From NCBI RefSeq assembly GCF_900496995.4, contig NC_044030.1, positions 2,239,774 to 2,303,773 on the forward strand: 64,000 nt of DNA. Direction: 5' to 3'. Below the pieces are notes generated by a model that was not told the origin of the DNA, searched no databases, and saw nothing but the letters and a program-made list of their open reading frames with translations. The stretch comes from Aquila chrysaetos chrysaetos (taxonomy: Eukaryota; Chordata; Aves; Accipitriformes; Accipitridae). This document shows positions 25,790 through 37,450 of this stretch, in pieces (the stretch's first letter is position 1; every line of letters starts with the position of its first letter). Made by a program: the position numbers and the translations under genes.

Positions 25790-25955
25790 CCCAGTCCTCT
25801 GGTACCTACCTGATTGTGCATGAATTCTGAGAAATAATTGCCAGTAGTTCAGCAAGTTCATTAACTGATTCCCTGAAGACCCTCAGATGCGTGTCATCCA
25901 GACCTGATGATTTGTATATTAAATTTTTGCAAATATTCCCTTACCTGATTTTTTT
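25790..25955 (-). mobile_element. CR1 ORF2 (reverse transcriptase) relic
   Basis: On the minus strand the segment still reads, across one frameshift, a piece of the CR1-type reverse transcriptase: first QVREYLQKFNI, then LDDTHLRVFRESVNELAELL. The latter matches the family's conserved 'DxLHPRVLKEL' region just before the catalytic palm. The copy is broken by the frameshift and a stop codon. Sequence further along (to about 26600) may belong to the same element, but I could not recognise it. Confidence 0.7.
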
Positions 25956-28420
25956 GTATCAACAACTGTATTGGCAAGTCTTCATTGTTTCTAACTGTCA
26001 GTATCTTTTTGTGGCAATGGGTAAATTGATTCTGAAACTTGTTCACCGTTTTACAGTCATAACTTGTTTCACCTCACGCCTTATTGGATCCACCTTCTCT
26101 TTGGTGCTTCTTTCCAATGATGTTCTCTACATGTTTAAAATATACATCCAGTTCTCCTTACCTCCTTCCGTGCAAGCAACTGGGAGGTCACTCTGCTATT
26201 ATGGTATTTCTCTCATTTCTCTTTGTGGGGCTGGGAGCAGGGGGATTGATTATTTTTTTTTCTCCTGTGACTGTAGCCTTAGCATATTTTAGTATGTTCT
26301 AGCTGTCTCCCACACTTAACAGTTTTTATATGTCTTTTCATTGCAACATGCTCCTAGGAGTTCTTAAAGAATTAATGTCTGAAATCACCGTATGTTGTGC
26401 AACAACCCATCGCTTAATATCGTATATTGAATTGTGCAGTTTATCATCACGGCCGTTGAAATTAGTGAGTGCTAAGGGTATATATACCTTAGAGGACCTT
26501 GGCTTTAGTACAACTGCTTCTTATTATCCGACTCTCACAAACGATTCTTTCTATCGAAAAATAGATGGCTGCTCATGCATTTAATTTAGATTTGTCTGCT
26601 ACTAAATACACGACTGAGATTGCAGTCGTCAATGATATTTTTCTTCTGGTGAAAACCTTATGGCCAAATCTGTCATCACCCTTAGGACATAACTCCTCTT
26701 GCTTCTGTCTAATTTTCCGAGCCTCTGGTATATAAATCATAAATGCACAGTGTGTGCACTGTTAAATTTTTAGGGCTCTCCCTTTAGTAGTAGTTGAATG
26801 TGAATACATAAGGACAAAATTTGACCTTTAAATGACTATAAAGGGCCAAGGCAGATACTTGGCAAGCTTTTCTTATTGCAATATTAATCAAGCAAAGAAT
26901 CATCATAATCCTGGAAACTAAATAGCCATTGTAGTGATTTTATCACCAGGGAAATTGTTCATCTGTCAGTAAGATTGTTACTAGGAAAGGGAAAATAGGG
27001 AGTGTTAAAATTGCTTTAGACCGCTGAATCATTGAGTCCCTCTAGACTCAAAGCTTGAATTGTTTTTTGAGAGGGGTGGGTTGAGAGGGGTTGCTACAGG
27101 AAAGCTGTAGGTTAATCAGTTTCAGTAACACCAGTGAATGTAAGCCTGATCTCTCTTGAGGACATGAGGAGAGTGCATGGGAGAAGGCAGGACAGAGAAA
27201 GGGACGGGGAGGCTTCAGAAACTTATTGTTTTGTCATTTTTTGTTTCTGGATGGCCCTTTCACAGAGGAGGAAGGTTGTTGATAAAAAGAAAAAGAAAGA
27301 AGCATGGGGGGAACAGCATAATGTTCACTGCCTGCATTTTCCTCTAATTTAATCCAGTGGATATTAATGAGGATGAATACGATCGAGACAGACGGAGACG
27401 GATGCAGGCAGGCAGGAGCAACAGAGACGTGTTTGTGTGGGAAGCATCCGTGTAGGGCCCAGAAAGCCGTATGGGAAGATGTTTTGCCTCTTGGGGCTCA
27501 ACGTGATGTTACCATGCGCTGCGACACAGGTGTGCGAGGAGACCTACCTGTGCAGGAGTGTCCTTGGGGTGTGCTAGGACAGCCTGTCCCTCCATAAAAC
27601 CAGCTTGGGTAGATGACATCTTTGCTGATGTCATTGCATGGTGGCAACGGGCAATCATAGCGTACCCAACCATGCCGTAACCTGAGGGACAGGTCTGTTA
27701 GGCTGCGGGTTGTGCTGGAAGAGGAGCTTTATCCTTTCCGCGGTGGTGGGACACTGCGTACAGGATGACCCCGAGGTGAGGAAGAAGCGTTGGCGAGTAT
27801 GGCTGTGGGGTGGCTTTCGTAGGGGATGGGCTGGATGACCTGCATGGAAAGCCACCTGCAAGATACGATGGACTGCCTCCTAGCAAAGAGGGTCTGCACA
27901 AGGATGGGTGAATTTGGAGGTGGAAGGTATTTGTACAAAAGGTGCCTCTGGGAAATTTGTGTAAGATCTCATGAATCGTCTCCATGCAACGAACGCGGGG
28001 CGGGGGGGGTGGGGAAATCTGTGTGTGCGCGTGACGTGGATCCTCGCTGCACGAAAACGTCTCTTTGTGTGGGAAGTGGTGTCTTTTCTGTCGAGGTATT
28101 TTTTGAGGGAGCTTGTCTGATGGCTGCCGGCGAGGGAGCGGGGGAGGGCAACGTGATGGGTAGTGCCTCCATCAAAGACCTTCTGGAGGGGATGGCATGC
28201 GTGGAGCCACCAAGGGTGGGCACATGGGGGTGAGGGTCCCGGCAGGGGCATGAAGTTGGGTGTGCAGGTGATGCTGTGCAGAAGCATCCCTTCAGGGCGG
28301 CCGCCCCGCATCCCCGGGGACCATCGGCCACCCCACAGAGCATCCCTCTCCGCTGGGCAGGCCACGGCCACCGTGTCCTTCATTGTTGTCACCCCCAGAT
28401 TGTGATACTGTCACAAAACT

Positions 28421-28511
28421 GTTGCTAGGCAACAAATGTGGTTACCGGGTCTCAGCGAATAGCTGAAGGGGAAAGTGAAGTGTTGCACCATTGTAGAGTA
28501 ACCATAGCAAT
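28421..28511 (+). promoter_or_regulatory. Pair of RFX X-box motifs
   Basis: GTTGCTAGGCAAC at 28421-28433 is a palindromic X-box fitting the RFX consensus GTNRCY-N-RGYAAC. A second copy, GTAACCATAGCAAT at 28498-28511, fits the same consensus with one mismatch in the last base. A half-site, GTTACC, lies at 28441. RFX factors bind such sites as dimers, especially in ciliary and neural genes. The pair sits about 0.9 kb upstream of the FAM172A terminal exon. That it is an active enhancer is inference. Confidence 0.55.
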
Positions 28512-29370
28512 GACCTACTATTACAGACTAAAGAATTATCATTAACAATGTTAAAGTATCAAACGGAGGCCCAGGATCCAGAGACTTCCAGGCAGCATCT
28601 CTGCATAATTGGGTTACCCAGGAAGAGGTCCCAACTCTTTCGCAGCCCTTGGATCCCTATCTCCATCGTCTTGGTTTTGTTTTGGGGGTTGTTGTGGGGG
28701 TTTGTGTTTAAATAAAGCAAATGTGCTGTGCGTTGAAGGAGGCACTTGTAAAATAATAGAAGCGCCCACCAAAAAAAAAAATAGAGGTCAATCTGTATGC
28801 AGAAGGAAGAGGTAAGCAGGAAAGGTCCACTTCAGTGCCTCAATGTCATGTATGGGCTTGTTGGAAAGGGTGCACGAAGGATGCCTTCGTGATGCACCGG
28901 TTGTTGTTCAGATCGGGTGTTTGCTTTCAGTTAAAAATGCATATGCCGGGCTAAAAGCAATGTAAAATGAAAAAGAAATAGTACCAAGTACACCAACCTT
29001 GAAGAGTAGACACTTCTTTACCCAAGTTAGGCGGAACAAGTGAGGTGCTTTAACGAAGCTTTACTTAGCAGGGTGCTTTGGAGTCTCACTTTCCCAGGCC
29101 CGAGACACGTTCAGGATCTCTAATCCGTGTGGCCACGCATGTGCGGGCATGTGTGCGTGTCTCTGCGTGTTGCATCTACCTGTGTGCACGGTTGCTCCTG
29201 CCCAGCTGCCCCCAAGCTCAGCAGCACGGCAGCCCTGACCAACCCCCCCCGCCAACCCGGGCTACCCCCAGACCAGCTGCCAGCAGCTGGATGGCCTCTC
29301 TGGGTTTTGCATTAAGACCAGGCAAGAGCAAAACAACCCCCAGTCACACTGTCACCGTTGTATTTTGCAG

Positions 29371-29513
29371 GTACAGAGCGCCATGAACTAACTTCCTGGA
29401 AGAGTTTTCCATCAATTTTCAAGTTCTTCAGTGAAGCAGTGGAGGCAAGGAACAGCGCAGTGAAACCAACCCCAATGCGACGCTCCAACAGGATTAAATA
29501 CGAAGAATTGTAA
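29371..29513 (+). CDS. FAM172A: FAM172A (ARB2A) terminal coding exon
   Basis: The exon follows a clean acceptor (TATTTTGCAG ending at 29370). It starts two bases into a Gly codon and encodes 46 residues before TAA at 29511. The peptide begins TERHELTSWKSFPSIFKFF and ends RRSNRIKYEEL, which I recognise as the C-terminus of FAM172A/ARB2A (the mammalian protein ends in HEEL). The family has an Arb2-type alpha/beta-hydrolase-like domain, all of it upstream of this exon. It binds Argonaute and is reported to act in co-transcriptional alternative splicing. The last four residues resemble a KDEL-type ER-retrieval signal. The gene is convergent with NR2F1, as in human. No upstream exon of the gene was found here, so this is a partial gene. 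Confidence 0.93.
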
Positions 29514-30650
29514 AAGGAGGGGAGGAAAAAAAAAAAAGCCGCCACCACCACCGACCTCTTCGCTGCTTGTTTTCTGCAAGGAGTCTCCCAGCCCCTCATT
29601 AGATTGTTTTCTTCCTAGAGCACAGGGTCGTGATGTATACATCTAAATAGCGTTTTGCATTATTTCTAGATGAGTGCAACTGTCAAAGCAATATGGGTTC
29701 ACTGGTTGTGCTTCCTGTGGGCTGTAACTTGGATTTCGTGCTGCCCATCAGCGCGCAGATTAAGGCTGACAGTGGTACTGCACAGTGCAGCATGGTGCAG
29801 CTCTAATTGCCCTGACATAGCCCTGCAACAAGCTGATGCCAGAATTTAACAGCTACGTTGTGGTCCTGTCGCCTGCAGGATTTTTTGCTTCTTCCTTCTA
29901 TTTTGAGACAGAACAAAATCAGAATTACTCTTTTTTACAAGACAGCTCTAACTCAGAAGTGCTAACCAGCCTGTGATTTTACACCCAGTAGCCTTCTCTT
30001 TCTCTGGGACCAAGTGGGATCAAGTCTTGACTCTTTCATTTTCTGCTGGTAGGAGGGTCCAGGAAGTTTGGTCCAGATTTGTAGGAAAGCCCTTTTGTTG
30101 TCGAGATTTTCTCCTCCTGCCAGATCAATGGCATTATCTGTAGATCTTCTTTTCCTTCCGAAAGCTCCACTTAAAAAAATGCCTATTCATTAACCGGCAG
30201 GATCACACTGTGAAATATGACAGCAAAAAAAAAAAGCCAGAGACACATTGCACATTTTCCTGTTTATTTTTAAATGCAAAGATGCTTCCATTTTCATATG
30301 CTGGGTTTGTAATGACTTTGCCATCCGGTGGTTATTCCCTTTTTCCCTAAGCCCATGGGTTCATCCCTGCTTTCCCAGGCGCTGGAGGTGGGGGGGGGGG
30401 GGGGACACAATGACGACAGTGGTGGCCAGTGGGTCCGCTCTGTGTGGGGACTCCACGCCACACGTGGGGCAGCAAGGTGGGGGGGCATGTGGCTGTAACC
30501 ACCACCATCGCTGACGGCAGCTTTTCTCCACTAAAGTCTGTCTGATAAGCGACAAGACGTGCCTGATAGCGTGCCTGGCGAGCGAGCGCACTAATTAAGC
30601 TCTGTTAGTGTTGATGATGCTAAATTAAAGTGATCTTTTCTCCAATGGCC
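29514..30650 (+). other. FAM172A: FAM172A 3' UTR, end uncertain
   Basis: Sequence after the stop codon is noncoding and of mixed composition until GC-rich runs begin near 30380. The first hexamer close to a poly(A) signal is ATTAAA at 30624-30629. A perfect AATAAA occurs later, at 31665-31670. I cannot tell which is used, so the end given is a guess based on the first one. Confidence 0.35.
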
Positions 30651-33600
30651 GTGCCCGCCTCACCTCTGATGCTGTTAGTGTCGAGGAGGCAACACTCAAA
30701 CACATGGCTTTGGGACCCCCATCCCACTCCCCCCCCCCCGCCTCCCATAATGTTTCCTATCCCACAACTGGGGGCTGGGAATGGCAGGGGCAGGGGGGGA
30801 GAGCATTTAACCCGAGTGGGGGTACCCCTCTCTGCTGCAGAGGAAAGGCAGCGGTGCTCATGGGGGGGTTGCAAAGGGAAACCCAGCCAGGTTTGGGTCG
30901 AAATTCTCTGGCTGGGGCGGGGGGGGGGGGCCTCTCCGCACCCGCGGAACGCTCGCATCCCTGCCTGCTCTTACCTGCGGCAGGGGGTGTGTGTGTGTCC
31001 GTCCGTCCCCCCCCCCGACTCCAGCCACCTCGCGGCATTTAACCTCTCCCCTTTCCAAGCATTCCCCCCCTCCGGGCAGGGATTGGGGGGCCGGCGAGCG
31101 GGGGGGGGGGGGGTGTTAGGTCGTGCCTATGTGGAGGGCAGCGCAAAATCCGCAGCCGATGGTTTTTCTTCCCCGAGGGGAACCTGTTGCTGGGGGGGAG
31201 AGATCTGCAATTGTCTCCCCTCCCATCGGAGGATGCTGCTGCCTGCGGCCGGCCTGACACCGCCCCCCCCCCCAGGCCCCTGTTCACCCCAGCCCCTGTG
31301 TGTTTGGGGAGGGAGGGGGGGGAGAAGGAAGGCTTTTACATCGCGTGTTTTTGGTGTTCGTGCTTTTCCCCACAACCAGAGAGGAGGAGGAGGAGGAGGC
31401 CGGGGGAGGTTTGCCCCCCCGCCCCCGCCACCCCCCGCTCCACGCTGGGGACACGAGATGATGGGGTCTCCGGGGTGCCAAATGTCGCGGGAGAGGATCT
31501 ATTTTTCTAAGTGTCGACGAGAAACGAAATGTACAAAAATTTTGCTGTAACGATGACTGCCCTTTTCTTAAGGCTTTTTTTTTTACTGTGCCCCCGGCCC
31601 GGCTCGCGTTACTGCTTCTGTAGGGGGGCTGTAAAGCACAGGGGGGTCCTTGCACTGAACAAAAAATAAAGATGCTCTTTTCTCTCCTTCTTGCGCGCTT
31701 TGTGTCCTTCGCCGAGCTCCGCGGGAGCCGCGGTCCCTGGTGGGTAGTGTGGGGCTGCAGGGGCAGCAGCTCCCCCCAGCCTGGGAAAACACGCGGGGGG
31801 GGGGGGGGGGGCAGGTGGGACGTGTTTGCAAACAGGACCCTGGTCGGGTTTGGAGGAGGAGGAGGGTGGAAAGGTGTGAGTTCCCCCCCCGCCGGGACCC
31901 TGTACCCTCCCCCCCCACACCCCGCGCCGAGGCCCACGCTGCCCCCGGCCACGCAGAGCTCCTCGGGGGGTGGATGGGGCGATGCTTCTCCATGCCACGG
32001 CCCAGGGCTCGACACCCCCCCCCCCGCTTCCCGATCGACCGTGAGCTTCTCCCCCCGCCTCCCCTTTCCGCGGGAAGCCTCGCTGGGCAGCGCGCCCCGC
32101 CGTCCCTCTCCCCTTTAGCTAATCCTAAACACTAAACAATGTAAAAATACACCCTGGGAGAGGGGTTTGACCGGTTCCTGGCGGAGAAGGATCTTTTTTT
32201 TTGGAGGGGGGGGAGACTGGGGGAAGCGGCATCTCCGCCCCCGCACGCTGCGCGGGATGCGGGAATGGGGAGCGGGGGGGGGGGCAGCAATTGTCGCCCC
32301 CGGGGAAGCTGGAAGAGACGAAGATGTGAGAGCATCCTGGCGTGTCCGTGTCGCCGGGAAAGGTGACAAGGGTAGCCCAAAAGCACACTTAGAGGGGACG
32401 AATGTTGATGTAATGGATTCCTTCGGATGGGTGTTTTTAAAGTTGCTCGCCGCTGGTCCCTCACGCCGTGATGTCCTGAGCAGGCGGAGGTCTGGCATCA
32501 GTCTCCTCCCGATGGCATCACGGGGAAAACTCCCTGACATCATGCAACAGCCTGTGTCCTGGGTAACTTCGGGGCTGGGCGTGCAAAAGTGACACACAGA
32601 ATAAAAAAAATAAAATTAAATTAAAACCAACACCAAACAAACAAACCCCCAAAACCAACCCAGCATAACGGACGCTAGGGTAGGATCTACAGGAGAATCC
32701 CCAAGTTCCTCATGCCCCAGAGGGTCATGGCCCGCCTGCCCAAAATGTTTGCACAGCGTTCTGAGAGCCAAAATGCCACGGTTCCAGCGATGGGCCAACG
32801 ACAGTAGTGTTTCCTCGCCAAGAAAAGGGAGCGGGAAAAAATGTTCCACAAGGAAAACAGCCAGTGGACCCCCAAAAACAGCAGAGCTGTGGGAAAAAAA
32901 AAAGGGGGGGGGGGAGCAAATAAATCCTTCATCTGCATTGTACACACATGGCGATACACTGGTTACAGTCGTCGCGGTGTGATTCTCCCGGACTCAGTCA
33001 AAAGATGCTGCTGCTTTTCATGGGAATGCGCATTTTTCCTCTGTCCCCGAGAAACATCACTAATTGTTTTTTTGGTTTTTTTGTTGTATTTTTTTTCCCC
33101 CTCTAGGAATTTCATTCAGAAGTACAAATGGAAAGTGTCACATCTAAAACTGCGTGGAGCCACATATTGCACCGTTCTCGAGTCAGCCAAACCAAAAATA
33201 ACCTGCCAAGAATGTGTACACCCGGCTAGAGCTGCATCGTACAGAGTGAAGGGATGCGTGTGTGTGTGTGTGTGTGTGTGTGCCTGTGCACGCATTCGTG
33301 GATATCTGGATCTTGCAGGGACGTGTGTGTGTGCGTGTGCACACGTGTGTGTGTGTGCGCACCCGCATTATGCTGACGTACTCGACAAAGTGTGAAAAAT
33401 TTACTTCTCGAGAAACTTAGAAGGAGATGTCATTTATCATTGTACCATCATAATACCACAAATTTTCACTTTTCTGTTCCATTTTGGATTGCATGTGTTT
33501 GTGAGTATTTCACTAGATCAGTGACAGCTCTTTATTTGCATAATTATATGCTCTGGTCTGAAGAGAAAACTAACCCCCAAATTTCATGGGTCACCAAACT

Positions 33601-34000
33601 GCGACAATCAATGTTTTATCACGTATGCTAAGCAAAACCTAAGGAGCTATATGAAGTTTCTTGGGGAGTTTTTGCTCCTCAGAAAATTAAAGATTTTGTG
33701 CCTCTTGAATAGATGCAAAATCTTTCCAAGCTCTTTGTAACTGAATTCCGTTTGAAGGCAAAACTAGAGATTAGCTCGTAGATCTGGATTTCAGACCCAC
33801 TAGCATTCTTACTTCAAAGTGGATTCAGACAAGCAGCTTTACTCCATCTCTAAATTTCGCCGTCCTGTCATTTAAATGGTGGCCAAAAAAAAAAAAAAAA
33901 AAAAAAGAAAAAAGAAAAAACCCAAACCAAAAAGTGGCCAAATGTGAAAACCGCAGACAATCACCCCCTCTCTCCGCAAACCCGCAGTGACCAGTGCGTT
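30651..34000. other. Intergenic GC-rich DNA with G-runs
   Basis: Noncoding sequence with many C and G homopolymers: 14 G at 31100-31113 and 17 G at 31795-31811, with a further 15 G just before, at 30390-30404. Several frames stay open for 100-300 codons here only because stop codons are rare in G/C-rich repeats; their products are Pro/Gly/Arg-rich and unlike any family. A (GT)n tract lies at 33258-33282 and an A22 run at 33885-33906. No transposon was recognised. Confidence 0.6.
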
Positions 34001-34316
34001 TAATTTCATCCGTTCAGAGCAGTTTTATTCTTCCCGTTGGGCGCTCCCCCCATCCCCGCCCCCCGTATAAAGATAGAGATATTGGGCATAAATAGGAAGA
34101 GAACCATTTCCCGAGCTGCAGAGTTTGTTCTGGTCCATCAGTTGCACAATAACGGCACGCTCCAGTTATGACACACACACCCCAAGTTTCCCCCTCGATC
34201 AAAACGCCTTGTTGCGAGGAGGAAGGGACCTGGTGATGGGAACTGAAGATCCCCCTCCTCCTCCTCCATCCGCACCCGGACTGCTGGAAATGTTTAGCTC
34301 CTGCTTCCAGTCGATT

Positions 34317-34376
34317 TAAAATAAAATAAAATAAAATAAAATAAAATAAAATAAAATAAAATAAAATAAAATAAAA
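34317..34376. repeat. (AAAAT)n microsatellite
   Basis: About twelve perfect ATAAA/AAAAT pentamer units run without interruption. Pentamers of this kind often arise from retroposon A-tails, but no element body flanks it. Confidence 0.95.
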
Positions 34377-34723
34377 GTATGCATGCAGACTTCGGGAGGA
34401 CCTCACAGGCGTGTTGGTGAGCTGCAAATCCCGGGGGGCATGCCACCCGGGTTTAACTTCGCAGATAAATCGAAAAGATTTCTCTGGTCTCCAAGCCGTG
34501 ACCTTGCTGGGGGAAGTCCCCACGGTTTGCAGCCTTGCGCTTGGGTCCCTTTAAGCTCTTGGGAAGCAGAAAGTTTTTAAAAGGGGCTTATTTCAAGTAA
34601 CATAGACGGCAAGGATCATGTCCTGACGCTGTGGCGGGGAGAGCAGCGCCTTGGAAGGACCGGGCAGCCCTTCAGCACTGCGTGGGTTGCGAGTACGGAG
34701 GGGAGAAGGGGGGTTGCTATTCT

Positions 34724-34750
34724 GGGGGGGGGGGGGGGGGGGGGGGGGGG
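34724..34750 (+). repeat. G27 homopolymer
   Basis: Twenty-seven consecutive G bases, the longest G-run in the window, are followed by a T/G-rich tract up to about 34812. Runs of this length are G-quadruplex-forming and hard to sequence, so the exact length should not be trusted. Confidence 0.85.
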
Positions 34751-35029
34751 TTGTTGTTTGGTTTTGGTTTGGGGGTTGCTTGGGGTTGTTTTTTATTTTT
34801 TTTTTTCTTTGATTAACATCAACCCGAGAAGCCTTTCCCGGGGGAAGTGGGTTTCCAGCCCAGACTGGCACCCGCGAAGTTTGCGGGAGTTAACGTGGGG
34901 AAGTTTTGACTCCTGACTGATTTCCAGACGCCTGCTCCAGGCAGACGCCAGCCTCGCACCGCCTCCTCGCCTTGCAGGAGCAAGGTGAAACACGAGTGGG
35001 AAATATAAATAGTGCTGGGAGACAAGAGA

Positions 35030-35280
35030 CTCTTCACCACCCTCGCCTGGCTGCCGGTGCGGGGTCCCGGGGAGCCGGGGGATGCGGGGCCGGGGGAGAC
35101 GCGGAGGCGAGACCTGCGGGGAGACCCCGCTCCCGACGCATCCCCGACCCGGCGGCGGCTTGAAATGAGACACTTAAATACCCCCCCCAAGCTCCCCGCA
35201 CCCCTCAACCGGGGCCGAGTAAATATGAATATTTCCGGGGGACGGTTCTGCAGGCTGGTTTATCCCGGCGGAGACAATAG
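35030..35280. promoter_or_regulatory. CpG-island-like block
   Basis: High GC with frequent CpG (for example around 35070-35160), set between AT-richer segments. There is no open frame with protein resemblance. It could be an unmethylated regulatory island or a promoter of a noncoding RNA; the sequence alone does not decide. Confidence 0.4.
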
Positions 35281-36099
35281 CATCAGTTATTTCCCACTAA
35301 ATGCGGCGCAGGAGAGAGCTGACCCCTCTGAGGAAAGGCCTGGGTCGTCTCCTTTTGTCGTTTCCATTTCTCCTTACTCGCTCCCTACCTAATCCCCTAA
35401 TGCCTGGCAAAGGACTGTCTCTAGACTTCTGCCTTCAAACTCCTTCTTTAAAGCTGCCATCTCTGACACAATTAGATAAATAACCTTCCCGCGCATCCCC
35501 CCTCCTCCCGGGACCGTTCTACGCCTTCTCTTTCTAAGCTTGGCTCGCCAAACGGTGAGATATTGTTTTGCTTTCTATAGCAAAGCCCTTGATGGGAAGG
35601 GTCCTCCGTCTCTCCCCCGCAACACGCAGGTACAAAAAATAACATCCTCCCCAATATTGTGCCCGGTCCTGCTCGCCTGCGTTTTGTGGAGAAAGCGGTT
35701 AACATTACACGGAACTTGTAAATATTGATCTGGCGGTTCGCAGCAAGCAGCAAGCCAGGCGCTGCCAGTTTGCCGATCGCTTTCCCTGCTCCTCCGTCCC
35801 CTTCCCACAAGCCTAACTTCCACCCTCGCTCCCACAGAGTTTCTTCGCTAATTCAATTAAGATCCAGCCTTTGATTCGTTCTCGGGTCGGGGGCGGGGGG
35901 GGATATCTCCCCTTCACACACCTCTTCACGTGCACTTCAGGTGTTTTTGATGATGATGATTTGGATTATAAATGGTTTCCTTTGTACTTTCTGCCAATTT
36001 AGCGTGCATCCTCTCTTCGGGGGGTTGCGGTGGGTTGGGGTGGGGGCAGCTCCAGAACCACGAGCAATGGGCACACTGCCTATGGCGGTGTTTCCCGTG

Positions 36100-37450
36100 G
36101 GCTCCCCACGCCACCCACTAAAGTCGGCCGTGCGGATCAAAGCCAGGACCGTTCCCGAAAAGCGCCGGAGCGCTAGGGGCAGGGACCACCGGCCAGGACG
36201 CCGTTCTTCCCAGGGGCTCTCAGAGACATCCCCCCTCCCTCCCTCCCGACCCCCCCCCCTCCTTCCCCCCCCCTCCCCGGGGGCGGGGGCCTGCGGGGCC
36301 CGGCGGGCGGCGGCAGGACCCGGCGGCGCTCGGGGCGGGCCCAGCACCATGGACAGCGCCGCAGCCGCCAGCGCCGCTGCCGCCGCCGGGGCTCGGGGGG
36401 TCCCTGCGCCCCCCCCCCGCTCCCGCCACCCCCCCATACCCCCTCCTGGGAAAGGAGAGGGGTGCTCTCCCCACCCCCCCAAGCACCGCTCAGCCCCGAC
36501 GAGCATTTTCCAGGAGTGTCGGGACCGCTCCGTCCTGCCGGGGAGATCGGACGGGGAGCCACTAGGGGAGGGGGGGGCTGGGGGGGGGGGGGGGAAGAAT
36601 TGCTTGGTCACTTGGCTGTCGCGACACACCTAGAGTGGCGGGGCTGGCAGGGAGAAGTTCTTCGCCCGGCTGCGGCTCCCAGGCAGGGGAAGAAGAGGAA
36701 GGGGAGTGTAAAAGAAAGAGGAAAAAGTTAATTTCTCGGTGTGCTCCTGCCGGTGCAGCTCTCTTCCCGGGGGGGAATGGGGGGCGGCGAGGAGGAGCGG
36801 GGGGGTGTCAGAGTTGTCCCGGGACTGCCTGAGCATCCCCCGGCCCCGACGGGGCCCAGCGCCGGTGCACAACCAACTCCCCTGGCCCCCCGTTCCAGGG
36901 AGGCACAGAGCGCCGTTCCCCCGGCCCCAGCGAAGCGCAGCAGGGTGCGGGCGCTGTCCCTGGAGGGGGTCGGTGTCGGCCCCCCCCCGGCTCGGGGTAT
37001 CCCTCCCGGGCCACCTCCCGACCCAGGGGCGGCTGGAGGGGCCGGGGGCCCGGAATCCGTTTGCTCCGTCCCCCCGCCCCAAGGTCCCGCCGCCGCGGAT
37101 GGCCGGGGGCCTCCCGGCTGGTCGTGTCCCCCCACCATTGTCGTTTGAGGGCTTGCCGGGGGTGGTCCCGAGGTAACCCCCCCCCCCCCGCCGCGGCCTG
37201 GCTCAAGCCATCACCGACCCAGACCTTCGCGAAGGGGTGCGGACTGCTTCCCCCCCCCCCGACTCCGGGGGCCAGGACCCCCGGCGGAGGCACCGGGGGT
37301 ACCAGTGCTACGACCCCCGCCGCGGGAGGCTCCGGGGTATTTTGACTGCACAGACCCCCCATCCCCGGCTCCCTACAGCGCGGGGGGCTTCGCCCAACGA
37401 CTTCGGCACGGAGGGAGACGCCCGCATCAAAGGCTTCGCCACACGCACGC
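36100..37450. promoter_or_regulatory. CpG island, intergenic
   Basis: A long GC-rich block with dense CpG, especially at 36290-36400 and 36830-37330. It contains an ATG at 36350 in a strong Kozak context (GCACCATGG) opening a 94-codon, alanine-rich frame to 36633, which I do not recognise and treat as noncoding. Islands of this kind are typical around developmental regulators such as NR2F1, which lies about 19 kb away. It ends at a pyrimidine tract near 37500-37600. Confidence 0.5.

Larger units (their letters stand above)
1..29370 (+). other. FAM172A: FAM172A (ARB2A) last intron, 3' part
   Basis: This is noncoding DNA immediately upstream of the recognised FAM172A terminal exon, so it is read as the 3' part of that gene's last intron. 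I searched by eye for the penultimate exon (the Val-His-Asn-Val-Trp-His region of the family) and did not find it, so the intron must begin before the window. The sequence is mostly AT-rich, with stop codons in all frames and no open frame resembling a known protein. It carries one solo LTR, one good CR1 copy, two decayed CR1 pieces and several small tandem repeats, listed separately. FAM172A introns are known to be large in vertebrates, which agrees with an intron of at least 29 kb. Confidence 0.75.

Noticed and set aside
1..29370. Additional FAM172A exons
   Set aside because: I looked for the penultimate exon's Trp/His-containing motif and found no matching coding stretch with splice sites.
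30630..31550. Long open frames (about 300 codons) in GC-rich DNA, also near 31284-32015, 40100-41050 and 51135-52103
   Set aside because: Products are low-complexity Pro/Gly/Arg strings, open on both strands. They have no domain resemblance, and the DNA is dominated by homopolymers.
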